DNA of 64,000 bases from Endomicrobiales bacterium (GCA_016929635.1 JAFGIL010000056.1:31274-95273), one strand, 5' to 3'. Counted from the first letter of the stretch, positions 39,636-49,261 are shown. Translations and numbers: made by a program. The notes: generated from the letters alone by a model not told the origin.

Positions 39636-41024
39636 TTACTTGTCAAACTTATATCCTTTTTTAGAAATGATTTTTACACATACATTCACAACTTCCGGGT
39701 CATAAAGAATTCCCTTATTATTCTCGATCTCTTCTATTGATTTCTCTATCCCCAGGGCTAATCTGTATGGCCTGTGAAACGCAATTGCTTCCACAACATC
39801 GGCTACGCTTAGGATTTTTGCCTCCAGCATTATCTCATCATCTCTTAGCCCTGCGGGATAACCCGAACCATTCAGCCTCTCATGGTGTTGAAGCACGATA
39901 TCTGCAATCTGCCATGGCAAATCTATTACCTCAAGTATATCGTAACTCAACTTAGGGTGGGTTTTTATTATGGTAAACTCTGCTTCATTGAGTTTACAGG
40001 GTTTACTTAATATTTCCGAAGGAATGAATATCTTTCCGATGTCATGTATCATTGAAGCAGTATAAACGCTGGCTATTCCTTCATCCGAAAGCCCCATGTT
40101 AACCGCTATGTCCCGGGCCAAGTTCGCCACCCTTTGCTGATGCCCTGAAGTATAAGGGTCTTTTGTACTGATGATTTTCGCCATTGCCAATATGACACCA
40201 TCAAAAGCTTTCTGAAGCTTATCACAACCTTCCTTTAAATCTTTTTCATAGCTTTTTTGTTTTGTAACATCTCTTACAGTGGCTAAAACACCTTTTGGTT
40301 TTCCGTAGATGTTTTTTATAACCGATGCGTTAACCTCACCCAAAAAACTTTTTCCGTCTTTCCTGATAAATTTATATTCAAGATTTTCCGTAAAACCTAA
40401 CTTTAAAGTTTTTCTAAGGTTTTCCTTCGCTTTCTTTACATCCTTCGGATCAAGCACCTCAAAAGCATCTTTACCCAAAAAATCCCCCAGATTATTTGTC
40501 CCAAAAAGATTCAAAAAACGCTGAGAAGCATCAGTAACCATTCCATCCAAATCTATCACTACTATGGCATTTGGAGATGTTCTCAGTAAAGCCCTGTATT
40601 TCCCTTCCGATTCCCTAAGTGCGTCCAAAGCTTGTTTATGTTTTGTAATGTCGCTGCCGGAACTCAGTGTAGCATAGATCTTCCCGTTTTTATCCTTTAG
40701 AAAAGAATTATGCCATGCTATCAGCCTTTTTTCTTTGCTTTTTGTCAAAACACAGTATTCAAAATATTTAAAAGGCTCTATGCTTCCGGATATTATCTCT
40801 TTGAAAAACTCTTTAATTTTCTTTTCTTCATCCTTTGATATAAAATTACTAAACCAGTTTTTTCCTATTATCTCTTCTTCCTTATATCCAAGAATCTGGC
40901 ATCCCTTTTTATTTATATATTTAATTTTTCCATCATTTCCAATAATAAGAACTATAACACCGGCAATATCCAAATACTGCCGCAACTCTGTTTCTACGTT
41001 AAGTATCAGATTTTTTATCATCAT
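39636..41024 (-). CDS. PAS-PAS-HD-GYP protein
   Basis: PAS motifs; MIHDIGKIFIPSEIL; HHERLNGSGYPAGL. Confidence 0.95.
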   Translation of the reverse strand: MMIKNLILNVETELRQYLDIAGVIVLIIGNDGKIKYINKKGCQILGYKEEEIIGKNWFSNFISKDEEKKIKEFFKEIISGSIEPFKYFEYCVLTKSKEKRLIAWHNSFLKDKNGKIYATLSSGSDITKHKQALDALRESEGKYRALLRTSPNAIVVIDLDGMVTDASQRFLNLFGTNNLGDFLGKDAFEVLDPKDVKKAKENLRKTLKLGFTENLEYKFIRKDGKSFLGEVNASVIKNIYGKPKGVLATVRDVTKQKSYEKDLKEGCDKLQKAFDGVILAMAKIISTKDPYTSGHQQRVANLARDIAVNMGLSDEGIASVYTASMIHDIGKIFIPSEILSKPCKLNEAEFTIIKTHPKLSYDILEVIDLPWQIADIVLQHHERLNGSGYPAGLRDDEIMLEAKILSVADVVEAIAFHRPYRLALGIEKSIEEIENNKGILYDPEVVNVCVKIISKKGYKFDK

Positions 41025-41086
41025 AGGGAATTTACTTCTTTTAAGGTTTTAATACCCACTAATTCTATTATTTTCATAAGTGGTTG

Positions 41087-41929
41087 TCAATTTCGCCAGT
41101 TAAAAAGATTTGATAGATTTTCCGAGTCAGCATTATCTGAATCTTTGGGGGTTTCCAGAATTCCGGCTTCTACTTTATTTTTCAAGCATTTTATTAAATA
41201 TTTAAAACCATCTGATCCGATATGCCCTTTACCGATATGTTCATGCCTGTCCTTTTTGCTGTATCTCGGGACAAGAGAATCATTAAAATGAATTACTTTC
41301 AACTTGCCTAAACCAATTACACTATCAAACTCTTTTAGAGTATCATCAATACCTTTCCTGGTCTTTAAATCATAACCGCTGGCAAAGGCATGCGCGGTAT
41401 CAAAGCATATACCCAGGCGTTTTTTATTTTTCACTAATTCGATTATCTCTCTTAGCTCCTGAAAAGTGCTTCCCAGTCTCCTTCCCCCGCCGGCAACATT
41501 TTCCAGCAATATCATGGTTTTTCCATCCGTGCCGGCTAATACCTCGTTAATAGCATCTGCAATATTCGATATACCCTGCCGGGCGTTTGCATTTTCAGAG
41601 TAAGAACCGGGGTGGATAACCAGATATTCCGCTCCCAGTTTTTCCGATAAAATCAGGTCATCCCTGAGCAGATTTTTTGACTTGATATATAGAGTTGTGA
41701 CAAAAGTGGCCAGATTGGGAAGATAGGGGGCATGTACTACCAAAGGATTAAGATTTATTTTTTTACGCAATTCCTTAAATACAGATATCTCATCAGAAGA
41801 AGGAGGAACCATTTTCCATACCCTGGGGCTTCTTGTGAAAATCTGCATTGTTTCACATCCGAGCCTCTGGGCTTCATTAATGGCTCCTACCACTCCTTTG
41901 CGTAAAGAACAATGTACTCCGAAACGCAT
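41087..41929 (-). CDS. nfo: Endonuclease IV
   Basis: MRFGVHCSLRKG; GAEYLVIHPGSY; LLENVAGGG; GICFDTAHAFASGYD; IHFNDS; RHEHIGKGHIG. Confidence 0.96.
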   Translation of the reverse strand: MRFGVHCSLRKGVVGAINEAQRLGCETMQIFTRSPRVWKMVPPSSDEISVFKELRKKINLNPLVVHAPYLPNLATFVTTLYIKSKNLLRDDLILSEKLGAEYLVIHPGSYSENANARQGISNIADAINEVLAGTDGKTMILLENVAGGGRRLGSTFQELREIIELVKNKKRLGICFDTAHAFASGYDLKTRKGIDDTLKEFDSVIGLGKLKVIHFNDSLVPRYSKKDRHEHIGKGHIGSDGFKYLIKCLKNKVEAGILETPKDSDNADSENLSNLFNWRN

Positions 41930-42007
41930 GTTTTCCCCGCCATTGTTGAATGAATGCCATTATATATTATGAAAATTAAACCGATAAATCAATCATAAAC
42001 TACAATA

Positions 42008-42042
42008 AAAAAGACCTTTGACTAATAATCAAAGGTCTTTTC
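42008..42042 (-). terminator. Intrinsic terminator of csp
   Basis: AAAAGACCTTTGA ctaataa TCAAAGGTCTTTT with T tract. Confidence 0.9.
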
Positions 42043-42066
42043 TTCTTTAAATGTCAACGACCAAGG

Positions 42067-42270
42067 TTATACTTTGGTTATATTTATCGCTTTGGGCCCC
42101 TTGTCACCATCTGTAACATCGAACTCAACACTGTCGCCTTCTCTTAATGTTTTGAAGCCCTCGCTCTTAATTTCGGAAAAATGAGCAAAAACATCTTTCT
42201 GGCCATCGTCTCTGGTAATAAAGCCGTATCCCTTACTTTCGTTAAACCATTTTACTTTACCTGTTACCAC
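42067..42270 (-). CDS. Cold shock protein (CspA family)
   Basis: [31 protein letters not shown]. Confidence 0.98.
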   Translation of the reverse strand: MVTGKVKWFNESKGYGFITRDDGQKDVFAHFSEIKSEGFKTLREGDSVEFDVTDGDKGPKAINITKV

Positions 42271-42306
42271 TCTACATCACCTACCTTTGTTTATGATTGG
42301 GAAATA

Positions 42307-42335
42307 AGTATAACTAATATTTTAAGAGTTGTCAA
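42307..42335 (-). promoter_or_regulatory. Sigma70-type promoter of csp
   Basis: Minus strand TTGACA-N17-TATACT. Confidence 0.85.
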
Positions 42336-42359
42336 CTATTTTTTTACTGATAATAAAAG

Positions 42360-42389
42360 TTGACTCTCATTATGGATTTTTATTATAAT
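42360..42389 (+). promoter_or_regulatory. Sigma70-type promoter of the DUF502 gene
   Basis: TTGACT-N18-TATAAT about 32 nt upstream of the ATG. Confidence 0.85.
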
Positions 42390-42421
42390 TTGGTGTAAAC
42401 AGCAATAAAAGGCGGTTTGTT

Positions 42422-43063
42422 ATGAAACCCGATAACTCCAAAGATAATAAGGATACGGAAGAGTTATCCACAAAAACCAAAAATCACCTAAAGCGGATAC
42501 CGGAATACTTTGTCCGGGGGATTTTATTTTTTATTCCTCTGGCTGTTACAGTTTCGGCATTGGTTTTTATTTTTGTCAAAATTGACAGTTTCCTCGGCAT
42601 ATCCGTACGCGGAGTCGGTTTCCTGCTGACCATAGTCATTATTACATTTCTGGGATATCTTACAACCAATATTTTTACAAGCGGCCTGATAAATCTGATT
42701 GATCAGATGTTCACAAAAATCCCTTTCGTAAAACTCGTTTATACATCAATAAAAGATCTGATAGATGCGTTCGTGGGAAAGAAAAAAAGATTCAACCGCC
42801 CGGTTATCGTAACGATATTTCCCGAATCCGGAGGAAAAGCTCTGGGTTTTATAACCAGAGAACAACTGGAAAATTTCGGCATTCAGGATCATGTTGTCGT
42901 GTATTTACCACAGTCATATAACTTTGCTGGCCAGACCCTGATTTTCCCTAAAGAAAAAGTCCAGCCCCTCAACACTGTTTCATCCACTGAGCTAATGACA
43001 TTCATAGTATCTGCGGGAATAGCGGGCAAGACTGATATGCTGGAAACAACAGAAGAAAAATAA
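42422..43063 (+). CDS. DUF502 family membrane protein
   Basis: RGILFFIPLAVTVSALVFIFVKID; FTKIPFVKLVYTSIKDLIDAF; PESGGKALGFITRE. Confidence 0.93.
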   Translation: MKPDNSKDNKDTEELSTKTKNHLKRIPEYFVRGILFFIPLAVTVSALVFIFVKIDSFLGISVRGVGFLLTIVIITFLGYLTTNIFTSGLINLIDQMFTKIPFVKLVYTSIKDLIDAFVGKKKRFNRPVIVTIFPESGGKALGFITREQLENFGIQDHVVVYLPQSYNFAGQTLIFPKEKVQPLNTVSSTELMTFIVSAGIAGKTDMLETTEEK

Positions 43064-43080
43064 TCTTTAAGGAGCAAAAT

Positions 43081-44052
43081 TTGGCAGACGCTTACTCTGT
43101 ATACAAAAAACCCCTAAAAATACCATTCTATTACAGGTATAAAATAATAGGCATATTTTATCTTGCATGGAAAAAATTTAACGAGATTGACGGTGTGCAG
43201 AGGGCTGCGGCTTTCAGCTACTACACGCTTTTCTCCATGGTACCATTAATAGTGTTCGTTCTGATTGTCACGTCGTTTTTTGTAAGCAAAAAAGATACAA
43301 TAAACTCATTTCTGGATTTTGCCAATGATGCGGCAATAACGATGAAGGCGAAAGAGGGAATGAACAATATAATGGCTGCGGTTGACAACGGAATAACCGT
43401 GGATAATATCATAGACTACGTAAATGTAAACTACATCCCCCTCGGCCCCAAAATACAGGAGCTTTTAAAAAGCGCCATAAAAAACGTCATTAAAGACCGG
43501 CAGGGTGCAGGTGCAATTTCGTTCCTGCTGATATTCTGGGGAGCATCCCTCTTTTTCAATGTTTTGGTGCATGCAATTAACCGTGCATGGAATAAATCCG
43601 ACCTCGGCTGGCTTAAAATACCTTTTAAAAACCTGGTTATGGTTTTGATTTTAATTGCGATTTTATTTTTTGGGTTGCTTGCCCCTGCGATACTTCATAC
43701 CCTGCAGAAACTTTTTCCGCGGTCTGTTTTAAGCTTATCACTTACGCTTAATCTTGCTGTGCTGCTGGTGCCCCAATTCAGCATGTTCTTCGGTTTTTTA
43801 TTTTTATACAAGTTCGCTCCCCACAGAAAGACAAAATTTTCGGAAGTATGGTTTGCTGCGCTTGTAGTTACGGTTCTCCTTCACCTAACAAAAACCTTAT
43901 TCATCTACATTACAGTAAACATCTCCAATTACAGCGTACTCTACGGAACTCTAGGAAGCCTGATGGCCCTGCTCATGTGGATATACCTGTCCGGATTGAT
44001 AGTGATTTACTGCGCGTGTATATGTCCAGCCCAGTTTGAAGTCCTGGAATAA
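43081..44052 (+). CDS. YihY/BrkB family inner-membrane protein
   Basis: RAAAFSYYTLFSMVPLIVFVLIV; LLIFWGASLFFNVLVHAINRAW; YGTLGSLMALLMWIYLSGLIVIYCA; TTG start likely. Confidence 0.92.
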   Translation: MADAYSVYKKPLKIPFYYRYKIIGIFYLAWKKFNEIDGVQRAAAFSYYTLFSMVPLIVFVLIVTSFFVSKKDTINSFLDFANDAAITMKAKEGMNNIMAAVDNGITVDNIIDYVNVNYIPLGPKIQELLKSAIKNVIKDRQGAGAISFLLIFWGASLFFNVLVHAINRAWNKSDLGWLKIPFKNLVMVLILIAILFFGLLAPAILHTLQKLFPRSVLSLSLTLNLAVLLVPQFSMFFGFLFLYKFAPHRKTKFSEVWFAALVVTVLLHLTKTLFIYITVNISNYSVLYGTLGSLMALLMWIYLSGLIVIYCACICPAQFEVLE

Positions 44053-44062
44053 CAAGAAATAG

Positions 44063-44815
44063 ATGATTAAAAAAAACAGCAGAAGATTATATAACGATCT
44101 TTCCTGGATATGGCCTATAATCAGCCCCCCGGATGAATACATTGAGGAAACAAACCTGTTTGCTAAAATAATCAACAAACATGCAAAAATTAAAGTTAAA
44201 ACCCTGCTTCACCTGGGATGCGGAGGAGGCCACAATGACTATACCTTCAAAAAGCATTTCAAGGTTACAGGCATAGATATCAGCCAAAATATGCTAAAGC
44301 TTGCAAAAAAGCTCAACCCCAAATCAGAATATATTAAAGGCGACATGCGAAACATCTCGCTGAACAGGCAGTTTGATGCAATCGTTACGGGTGATTCAAT
44401 AGCATATGCACGCACTAGAAAGGATTTAAAAAAAGTTTTTAAAACCGCTTTCGAGCATTTAAAACCCGGAGGTGTTTTTCTTACTATCCCGGAATTTACA
44501 AAAGAAAACTTTGAGCAAAACAAAACTGAATGCATTACGCATCCCAAGAAAAACATAGAAATAACCTACATAGAGACACTCCTTGATCCAAACAGAGCAG
44601 ACTCAACTTTTGAAGCAAATTATATCTTTCTTATCAAAAAGAACGGAAAACTTAAAATGTACACTGACAACCATATAGGAGGTTTGTTTAGCACAAAAAC
44701 CTGGGAATCTTCATTAAGAAACACGGGATTCAGAATCAAAAAAATAAAGTTTACACATTCGAGTTTCAAGAAAGGGTATTTCCTGCCGATGTATGTGTGC
44801 TTTAAAAACGATTAA
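44063..44815 (+). CDS. Class I SAM-dependent methyltransferase
   Basis: LLHLGCGGGHNDYTFKKHFKVTGIDISQNMLKLAKKL. Confidence 0.92.
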   Translation: MIKKNSRRLYNDLSWIWPIISPPDEYIEETNLFAKIINKHAKIKVKTLLHLGCGGGHNDYTFKKHFKVTGIDISQNMLKLAKKLNPKSEYIKGDMRNISLNRQFDAIVTGDSIAYARTRKDLKKVFKTAFEHLKPGGVFLTIPEFTKENFEQNKTECITHPKKNIEITYIETLLDPNRADSTFEANYIFLIKKNGKLKMYTDNHIGGLFSTKTWESSLRNTGFRIKKIKFTHSSFKKGYFLPMYVCFKND

Positions 44816-44828
44816 AGAGGAGGCAAAA

Positions 44829-45599
44829 ATGGCAGATGTAATTGATTACAAACTGATTGGAGACGATATGCAGCTTGTCGAAATCGAGCTTGACCCAAAG
44901 GAGGGTGTCAGGGCTGAGGCTGGCGCCATGACTTATATGAGCCCCGGGATACAGATGCAGACAAACGCTGAAGGCGGTTTATTTGGAGGCTTTAAACGAA
45001 TGTTAACCGGCGAAAGCTTTTTCATCACAACTTTCCTTAACAACAGCACAAAAAAAGAAGCCGTTGCTTTCGGTGCGCCTTACCCGGGAAAAATAATACC
45101 TTTGAACATAGGAGAAGTAGGCGGGTCGTTTTTGTGCCAGAAAGACGCGTTTTTATGCGCTGCAAATGGCATAGATATCGATGTTGCCTTCACCAAGAAA
45201 ATCGGCGCAGGGCTTTTCGGAGGAGAGGGCTTCATCCTGCAGAAGCTGAGCGGACAAGGACTTGCTTTTATTCATGCAGGCGGAACTATTATAAAAAAAG
45301 AATTAAACCACGGTGAAACATTGAGGGTTGATACAGGATGCCTGGTTGCATTTGCACCAACGGTAAAATATGATATCCAGTTTATAGGCGGATTTAAAAA
45401 CGCTTTGTTCGGAGGCGAAGGACTTTTTCTTGCCAGTTTAACCGGGCCCGGAACTGTTTACCTACAAAGCTTGCCTTTTTCACGGCTTGCAGACAGGATA
45501 ATTGCGGCATCGCGGTTTTCCCGCGGCGAGAAAAAGGGAGTGGCGGGCATAGGCGGAGATATCCTTGGCGGATTCCTGGGAGGCGACAGGAATTATTAA
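44829..45599 (+). CDS. TIGR00266 / AIM24 family protein
   Basis: LVEIELDPKEGVRAEAGAMTYMSPGIQMQTNAEGGLFGGFKRMLTGESFFITTF; start moved to ATG with upstream AGGAGG. Confidence 0.93.
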   Translation: MADVIDYKLIGDDMQLVEIELDPKEGVRAEAGAMTYMSPGIQMQTNAEGGLFGGFKRMLTGESFFITTFLNNSTKKEAVAFGAPYPGKIIPLNIGEVGGSFLCQKDAFLCAANGIDIDVAFTKKIGAGLFGGEGFILQKLSGQGLAFIHAGGTIIKKELNHGETLRVDTGCLVAFAPTVKYDIQFIGGFKNALFGGEGLFLASLTGPGTVYLQSLPFSRLADRIIAASRFSRGEKKGVAGIGGDILGGFLGGDRNY

Positions 45600-45618
45600 A
45601 GCAAGGGATAAAACTTTA

Positions 45619-47058
45619 TTACTCTACCGGAACTTCGGGGTGTGTTGAAGCTAAAGAAGGTGTACTTACGCCAATAACATTCATGGATTTCCACTTTCCC
45701 TGCAAAAACCTGAACAGGAACGAAAATCCCAGAACCGCAACATATATAGAAGCTATTGTCCACGCCACATAAAGGCTTTTTTTCATAATCACGATAGCAA
45801 TGTAAGGTATAATCATAAATGTCGATGAAAGAATTATTATAACGTACATAACAAATCTGGTATCTCCCGCGCCTTTTATCGCGGATGCAAAGATTATGTT
45901 CATCGTATCAAAAAGCGAGTATACTGCTACAAAGCGGAGGAGTACCACGACTAAAGGAAAAATATAAACAAAATCCTTCGGGTCAGAATTCATCGCAAAA
46001 GGTTTTATAAATATAGATGGTGCAAGAACGTATAAAGCAGATATCAGCGCCATATATGCAAAAGTTATACTGAAGCCCGTATAAGTGCTTCTCTGCCCGA
46101 TATCAGCACGTCCCATTCCTATATACTGGCCAACCATTATTGAAACCGCTATGCCGCAACCTATCATCGGCAAAAAAGATATTGTGTTTATGTTAAACGC
46201 TATATTGCTTGCAGCAAGATTAATGGTCCCGAGCCTGCCCACAATAGAAATAAACACGGCGAAACCGAACATATCAACAAAAAACTGAACACCGCTTGGC
46301 AGCCCAAAATTGATTATCTGTTTCAACATATCAAGCTTTAGTTTTGCTTGTGCGGTTGCATATTCAAGAATATATTCGCTCCTGAAGATTAAAAACAGAT
46401 ACACTAAAAATGTAAAGACCCCGGACATAACTGTTGCAATAGCAGCGCCCTTTATACCCATTTCGGGAAATATGCCTATGCCAAATATAAGCAGATAATC
46501 AAAAACCAGATTTATAAACGTGCCTGCAAAGTTTATCCACATTATGGTCCATGTCTCGCCTCTTCCAGCATAAAATGCAACCAGGGCTGCCGAAGCCAGG
46601 GCAGGAAACGCCCCGTAGCAGAGGATCCTGAAGTATATTATTTCGTTCTTCATGACGGAAGGTTCATGTCCTATGAATCCAAAAATACTCTCCGAGAAAA
46701 AAGAAATTATGAATACAATCAATCCGCCTGCTAAAGACAGGTAAATGCCCTGCCACAGTGCAGGGCCTATTTTTTTATACTGTTTTGCCCCGAAATACTG
46801 GGCAACAAACGTATCAACGTAGCTTACGGTTCCTATAAATAGGCTCATTACGGCAAAATTCAATATTCCTGCGGGCATGGCAGCAGCAATGGTATCGGAT
46901 GAATACCACGTAAGAAACATCCTGTCAACAAAATGCTGTATGGACCAGGCGCCCGTGCTGAGTATCAGGGGGATTGCTATAACAAAAAACTCCCTGTACC
47001 CGCCTTCGCAATTCCATCTCCATATTAAATACTCTTTAATTTTCTTCATTAGTTTCAA
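45619..47058 (-). CDS. MATE family efflux transporter
   Basis: About 12 TM; FVIAIPLILSTGAWSIQHFVDRMFLTWYS; NIIFASAIKGAGDTRFVMYV. Confidence 0.93.
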   Translation of the reverse strand: MKLMKKIKEYLIWRWNCEGGYREFFVIAIPLILSTGAWSIQHFVDRMFLTWYSSDTIAAAMPAGILNFAVMSLFIGTVSYVDTFVAQYFGAKQYKKIGPALWQGIYLSLAGGLIVFIISFFSESIFGFIGHEPSVMKNEIIYFRILCYGAFPALASAALVAFYAGRGETWTIMWINFAGTFINLVFDYLLIFGIGIFPEMGIKGAAIATVMSGVFTFLVYLFLIFRSEYILEYATAQAKLKLDMLKQIINFGLPSGVQFFVDMFGFAVFISIVGRLGTINLAASNIAFNINTISFLPMIGCGIAVSIMVGQYIGMGRADIGQRSTYTGFSITFAYMALISALYVLAPSIFIKPFAMNSDPKDFVYIFPLVVVLLRFVAVYSLFDTMNIIFASAIKGAGDTRFVMYVIIILSSTFMIIPYIAIVIMKKSLYVAWTIASIYVAVLGFSFLFRFLQGKWKSMNVIGVSTPSLASTHPEVPVE

Positions 47059-47884
47059 CCTTATTATGAGCTATTAAAAGCCCTGATGCTATAAACAATA
47101 TACCAATAAAAAAGCGTAATTTGAACTCTTCGTTAATAAAATAACTCAGCATTAGTGCCATCGGTATGGTTGCATATGATAAAATACTGCCCTTTGTGGC
47201 AGACACATACTTATAACCATACGATATCGCAATCTGCGCGACAAATCCAAGTAATGCTATTACAATAAGCAGCAAAGCAGCGTTAAAATGCACGCTATAT
47301 GCCTGCTTATACGTAAAAGGTATTAGTAAAAGCCCGAAAGAACAGGTTGCCAGATACACCGTAAACGAATTATTCTTTTCCCTGCTCTTTTTTATGTAAT
47401 GTACGGCAAATCCCGCACATGCACCGGCCAGGAGTGCAAGTAAATCGCCTTTGATGTTATAATCGCTGCCGTCATAAAATACAAATACAGCGCCAATAAG
47501 ACACATTACAAGCCTGATGATATCCTGTACGTAAATCTTTTCCTTGAAAAATAAGTAACCGTAGACCACTACAAATGCAGGATAAGTGTTTACAAGCAGC
47601 GTTGCCCTGCCGCTGCTGGTTATCTTTATTGCAACATAAAACAAAGTAGTAGCAGCAAAGCCGAATATTCCTCTTAAAAGCCAGTATTTGATATCGTGAA
47701 TAATCATGGGTTTTCTCAGTATTTTCAAAAAAAGAACTACACTAAGTACCCCCACGATATAGCGTATCGATGCGATAAAAGCACCGCTGTAAGCCGCGGC
47801 TGCCATTTTTACAAGCACAGCTATTATACCGAAGATCAAACACGAAACTAATATTGATATTTCTCCTTTTAATTCTTTAGTCAT
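47036..47884 (-). CDS. EamA/DMT family transporter
   Basis: 10 TM two-repeat organisation; LLVNTYPAFVVVYGYLFFKEKI. Confidence 0.92.
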   Translation of the reverse strand: MTKELKGEISILVSCLIFGIIAVLVKMAAAAYSGAFIASIRYIVGVLSVVLFLKILRKPMIIHDIKYWLLRGIFGFAATTLFYVAIKITSSGRATLLVNTYPAFVVVYGYLFFKEKIYVQDIIRLVMCLIGAVFVFYDGSDYNIKGDLLALLAGACAGFAVHYIKKSREKNNSFTVYLATCSFGLLLIPFTYKQAYSVHFNAALLLIVIALLGFVAQIAISYGYKYVSATKGSILSYATIPMALMLSYFINEEFKLRFFIGILFIASGLLIAHNKVETNEEN

Positions 47885-47909
47885 ATATTCCTCGCAGTTT
47901 CATTATACT

Positions 47910-48182
47910 TTATTTGTTTACTTTTTCATAAAAACCCATATTTGCAAAGTGCGCAATAAGTTTTTTATATAATTCTGTTATTATGTCAGGATTCACGTTT
48001 TCCTCATATGCCCAGAGCCTTCTTTCCCTTAACATAGTGGTTATCATCTCGGAAATCCTGAAATCAGTATTATAACCCGAAGCTTCTTTCGTCATCTTTG
48101 ATCTCTGACCGATTAACTTCACTATCTGCCTGTCTATCCTGTCAATCTCGTTTTTTATTTCTTTCATATTGTTAAAGTTCAT
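47910..48182 (-). CDS. Chorismate mutase type II-like protein
   Basis: KNEIDRIDRQIVKLIGQRSKMTKEASGYN...ITELYKKLIAHFANM; start set to MNFNNM. Confidence 0.82.
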   Translation of the reverse strand: MNFNNMKEIKNEIDRIDRQIVKLIGQRSKMTKEASGYNTDFRISEMITTMLRERRLWAYEENVNPDIITELYKKLIAHFANMGFYEKVNK

Positions 48183-48925
48183 GGCTGCCTCCTTTTTCTG
48201 CCGGGTTTCGTGCATTTTAAAACTTTCATCCACCTGAATGTGGGTACGGGTTTAACCTCAATATTTTCAAAACCTGCTTTCCTGCATAATCGTGCCCACT
48301 TTTTCAAGTCAACGCAGTACTCGCCATGGTTTAAAATATGCTTTTTCCCGTTGTCGTACATCCTGCTGAACGCATTTACCCCCCCTTCTTTCAGGGCAAG
48401 GCTGAGTTCTTCTTTAAGATAATCCATAATTCTTCTAAGGCGTTTTACATCGCTAAGGCTGCCCGAGGTATCTACATCAAGCTCGCCTATAACAAACCGG
48501 CCTCCGGGCTTGGTAATATTATAAATATTCTTTATAGTACTGTATTTATCCCTGACATGATGCAAAGTTACCGTGGAAGCAACAACATCAAAAGTATTAT
48601 TTTTAAAATTCATTTTTTCAGCCTCCTTAACTCTAAAATTTATCTTATCTCTTAAACCTAACCTGTTCACTTTTTTCCTGAATATCGACAGCATCTCTCC
48701 GGATATATCTGCTGCTTCAATAAAACAATGTGCTTTTTTAAGAAATTTCAGGCTTAACAACCCTGTTCCGCATCCTATATCCAAAATTTTCTCGTTATTT
48801 TTTACTTTAGACATCTTTACAGCAAGATCCAGCATTTTGTGGTGCCTGTTTATTCTGCCGAGCGTCCTGTCATACTCGTTTGACCATCCTTTAAACCATT
48901 CTTTTGTAGTCCTTTTCCTGTTCAT
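48179..48925 (-). CDS. Class I SAM-dependent methyltransferase (UbiE-like)
   Basis: ILDIGCGTGLLSLKFLKKAHCFIEAADISGEML; VVASTVTLHHVRD; start MNRKRTTKEW with SD GGAGGAAAA. Confidence 0.9.
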   Translation of the reverse strand: MNRKRTTKEWFKGWSNEYDRTLGRINRHHKMLDLAVKMSKVKNNEKILDIGCGTGLLSLKFLKKAHCFIEAADISGEMLSIFRKKVNRLGLRDKINFRVKEAEKMNFKNNTFDVVASTVTLHHVRDKYSTIKNIYNITKPGGRFVIGELDVDTSGSLSDVKRLRRIMDYLKEELSLALKEGGVNAFSRMYDNGKKHILNHGEYCVDLKKWARLCRKAGFENIEVKPVPTFRWMKVLKCTKPGRKRRQP

Positions 48926-48938
48926 AATATTTTCCTCC

Positions 48939-48989
48939 AAAAATAACCAACCCCCTGCCGGCTCTTATGCCGTCAGGGGGTCTTTGGTT
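48939..48989 (-). terminator. Intrinsic terminator (attenuator) between leader ORF and methyltransferase gene
   Basis: Minus strand AACCAA-aga-CCCCCTGACGGC ataaga GCCGGCAGGGGG-TTGGTT-ATTTTT, directly before the SD. Confidence 0.92.
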
Positions 48990-48998
48990 TATCTGTTT

Positions 48999-49109
48999 CT
49001 AAACAACGTTCTCCTTACGGCACAAATAGCCTACGCACAAAATCAGCCATGCTAATTTTGATACGTTTATTCGAACTATTGGCAGTGTTGAAAAAGCTGT
49101 AAAATACAT
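48999..49109 (-). CDS. Putative 36-aa leader peptide upstream of attenuator
   Basis: ATG...TAG translates MYFTAFSTLPIVRINVSKLAWLILCVGYLCRKENVV; stop lies 9 nt before the terminator stem; no clear SD. Confidence 0.55.
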   Translation of the reverse strand: MYFTAFSTLPIVRINVSKLAWLILCVGYLCRKENVV

Positions 49110-49121
49110 TTTGCACCGTAA
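49015..49121 (-). ncRNA. Structured 5' leader RNA element
   Basis: 12-bp helix TTACGGTGCAAA (49121-49110) with TTTGTGCCGTAA (49026-49015), two G-U pairs, inside the leader. Confidence 0.6.
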
Positions 49122-49143
49122 AAAGATTATTTTAATTTCTACC

Positions 49144-49172
49144 AGTATAACAAAATAACTAATTTTTGTCAA
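49144..49172 (-). promoter_or_regulatory. Sigma70-type promoter of the attenuated methyltransferase/transporter operon
   Basis: Minus strand TTGACA (49172-49167)-N17-TATACT (49149-49144). Confidence 0.9.
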
Positions 49173-49201
49173 TAATTTTTTCTGAATATTACCGAAAAAA
49201 C

Positions 49202-49243
49202 GGACTTGTACATACCGTACACATGCACGGGATATACAAGTCC
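49202..49243 (-). terminator. Intrinsic terminator downstream of the gp19-like gene
   Basis: GGACTTGTA ... TACAAGTCC followed on the minus strand by GTTTTTT. Confidence 0.85.
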
Positions 49244-49261
49244 TCTTCTTTTACTATCAGC

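Noticed and set aside
49015-49050. Alternative short leader ORF MADFVRRLFVP inside the attenuator leader
   Set aside because: No SD; overlaps the longer leader ORF in another frame; kept only as an alternative to test.
49015-49121. Known riboswitch class for the structured leader
   Set aside because: I could not match it to any conserved core I know (SAM, TPP, ydaO, ZTP, yybP, ykoK); the uORF-plus-terminator layout explains it better. A Rfam/Infernal search would decide.
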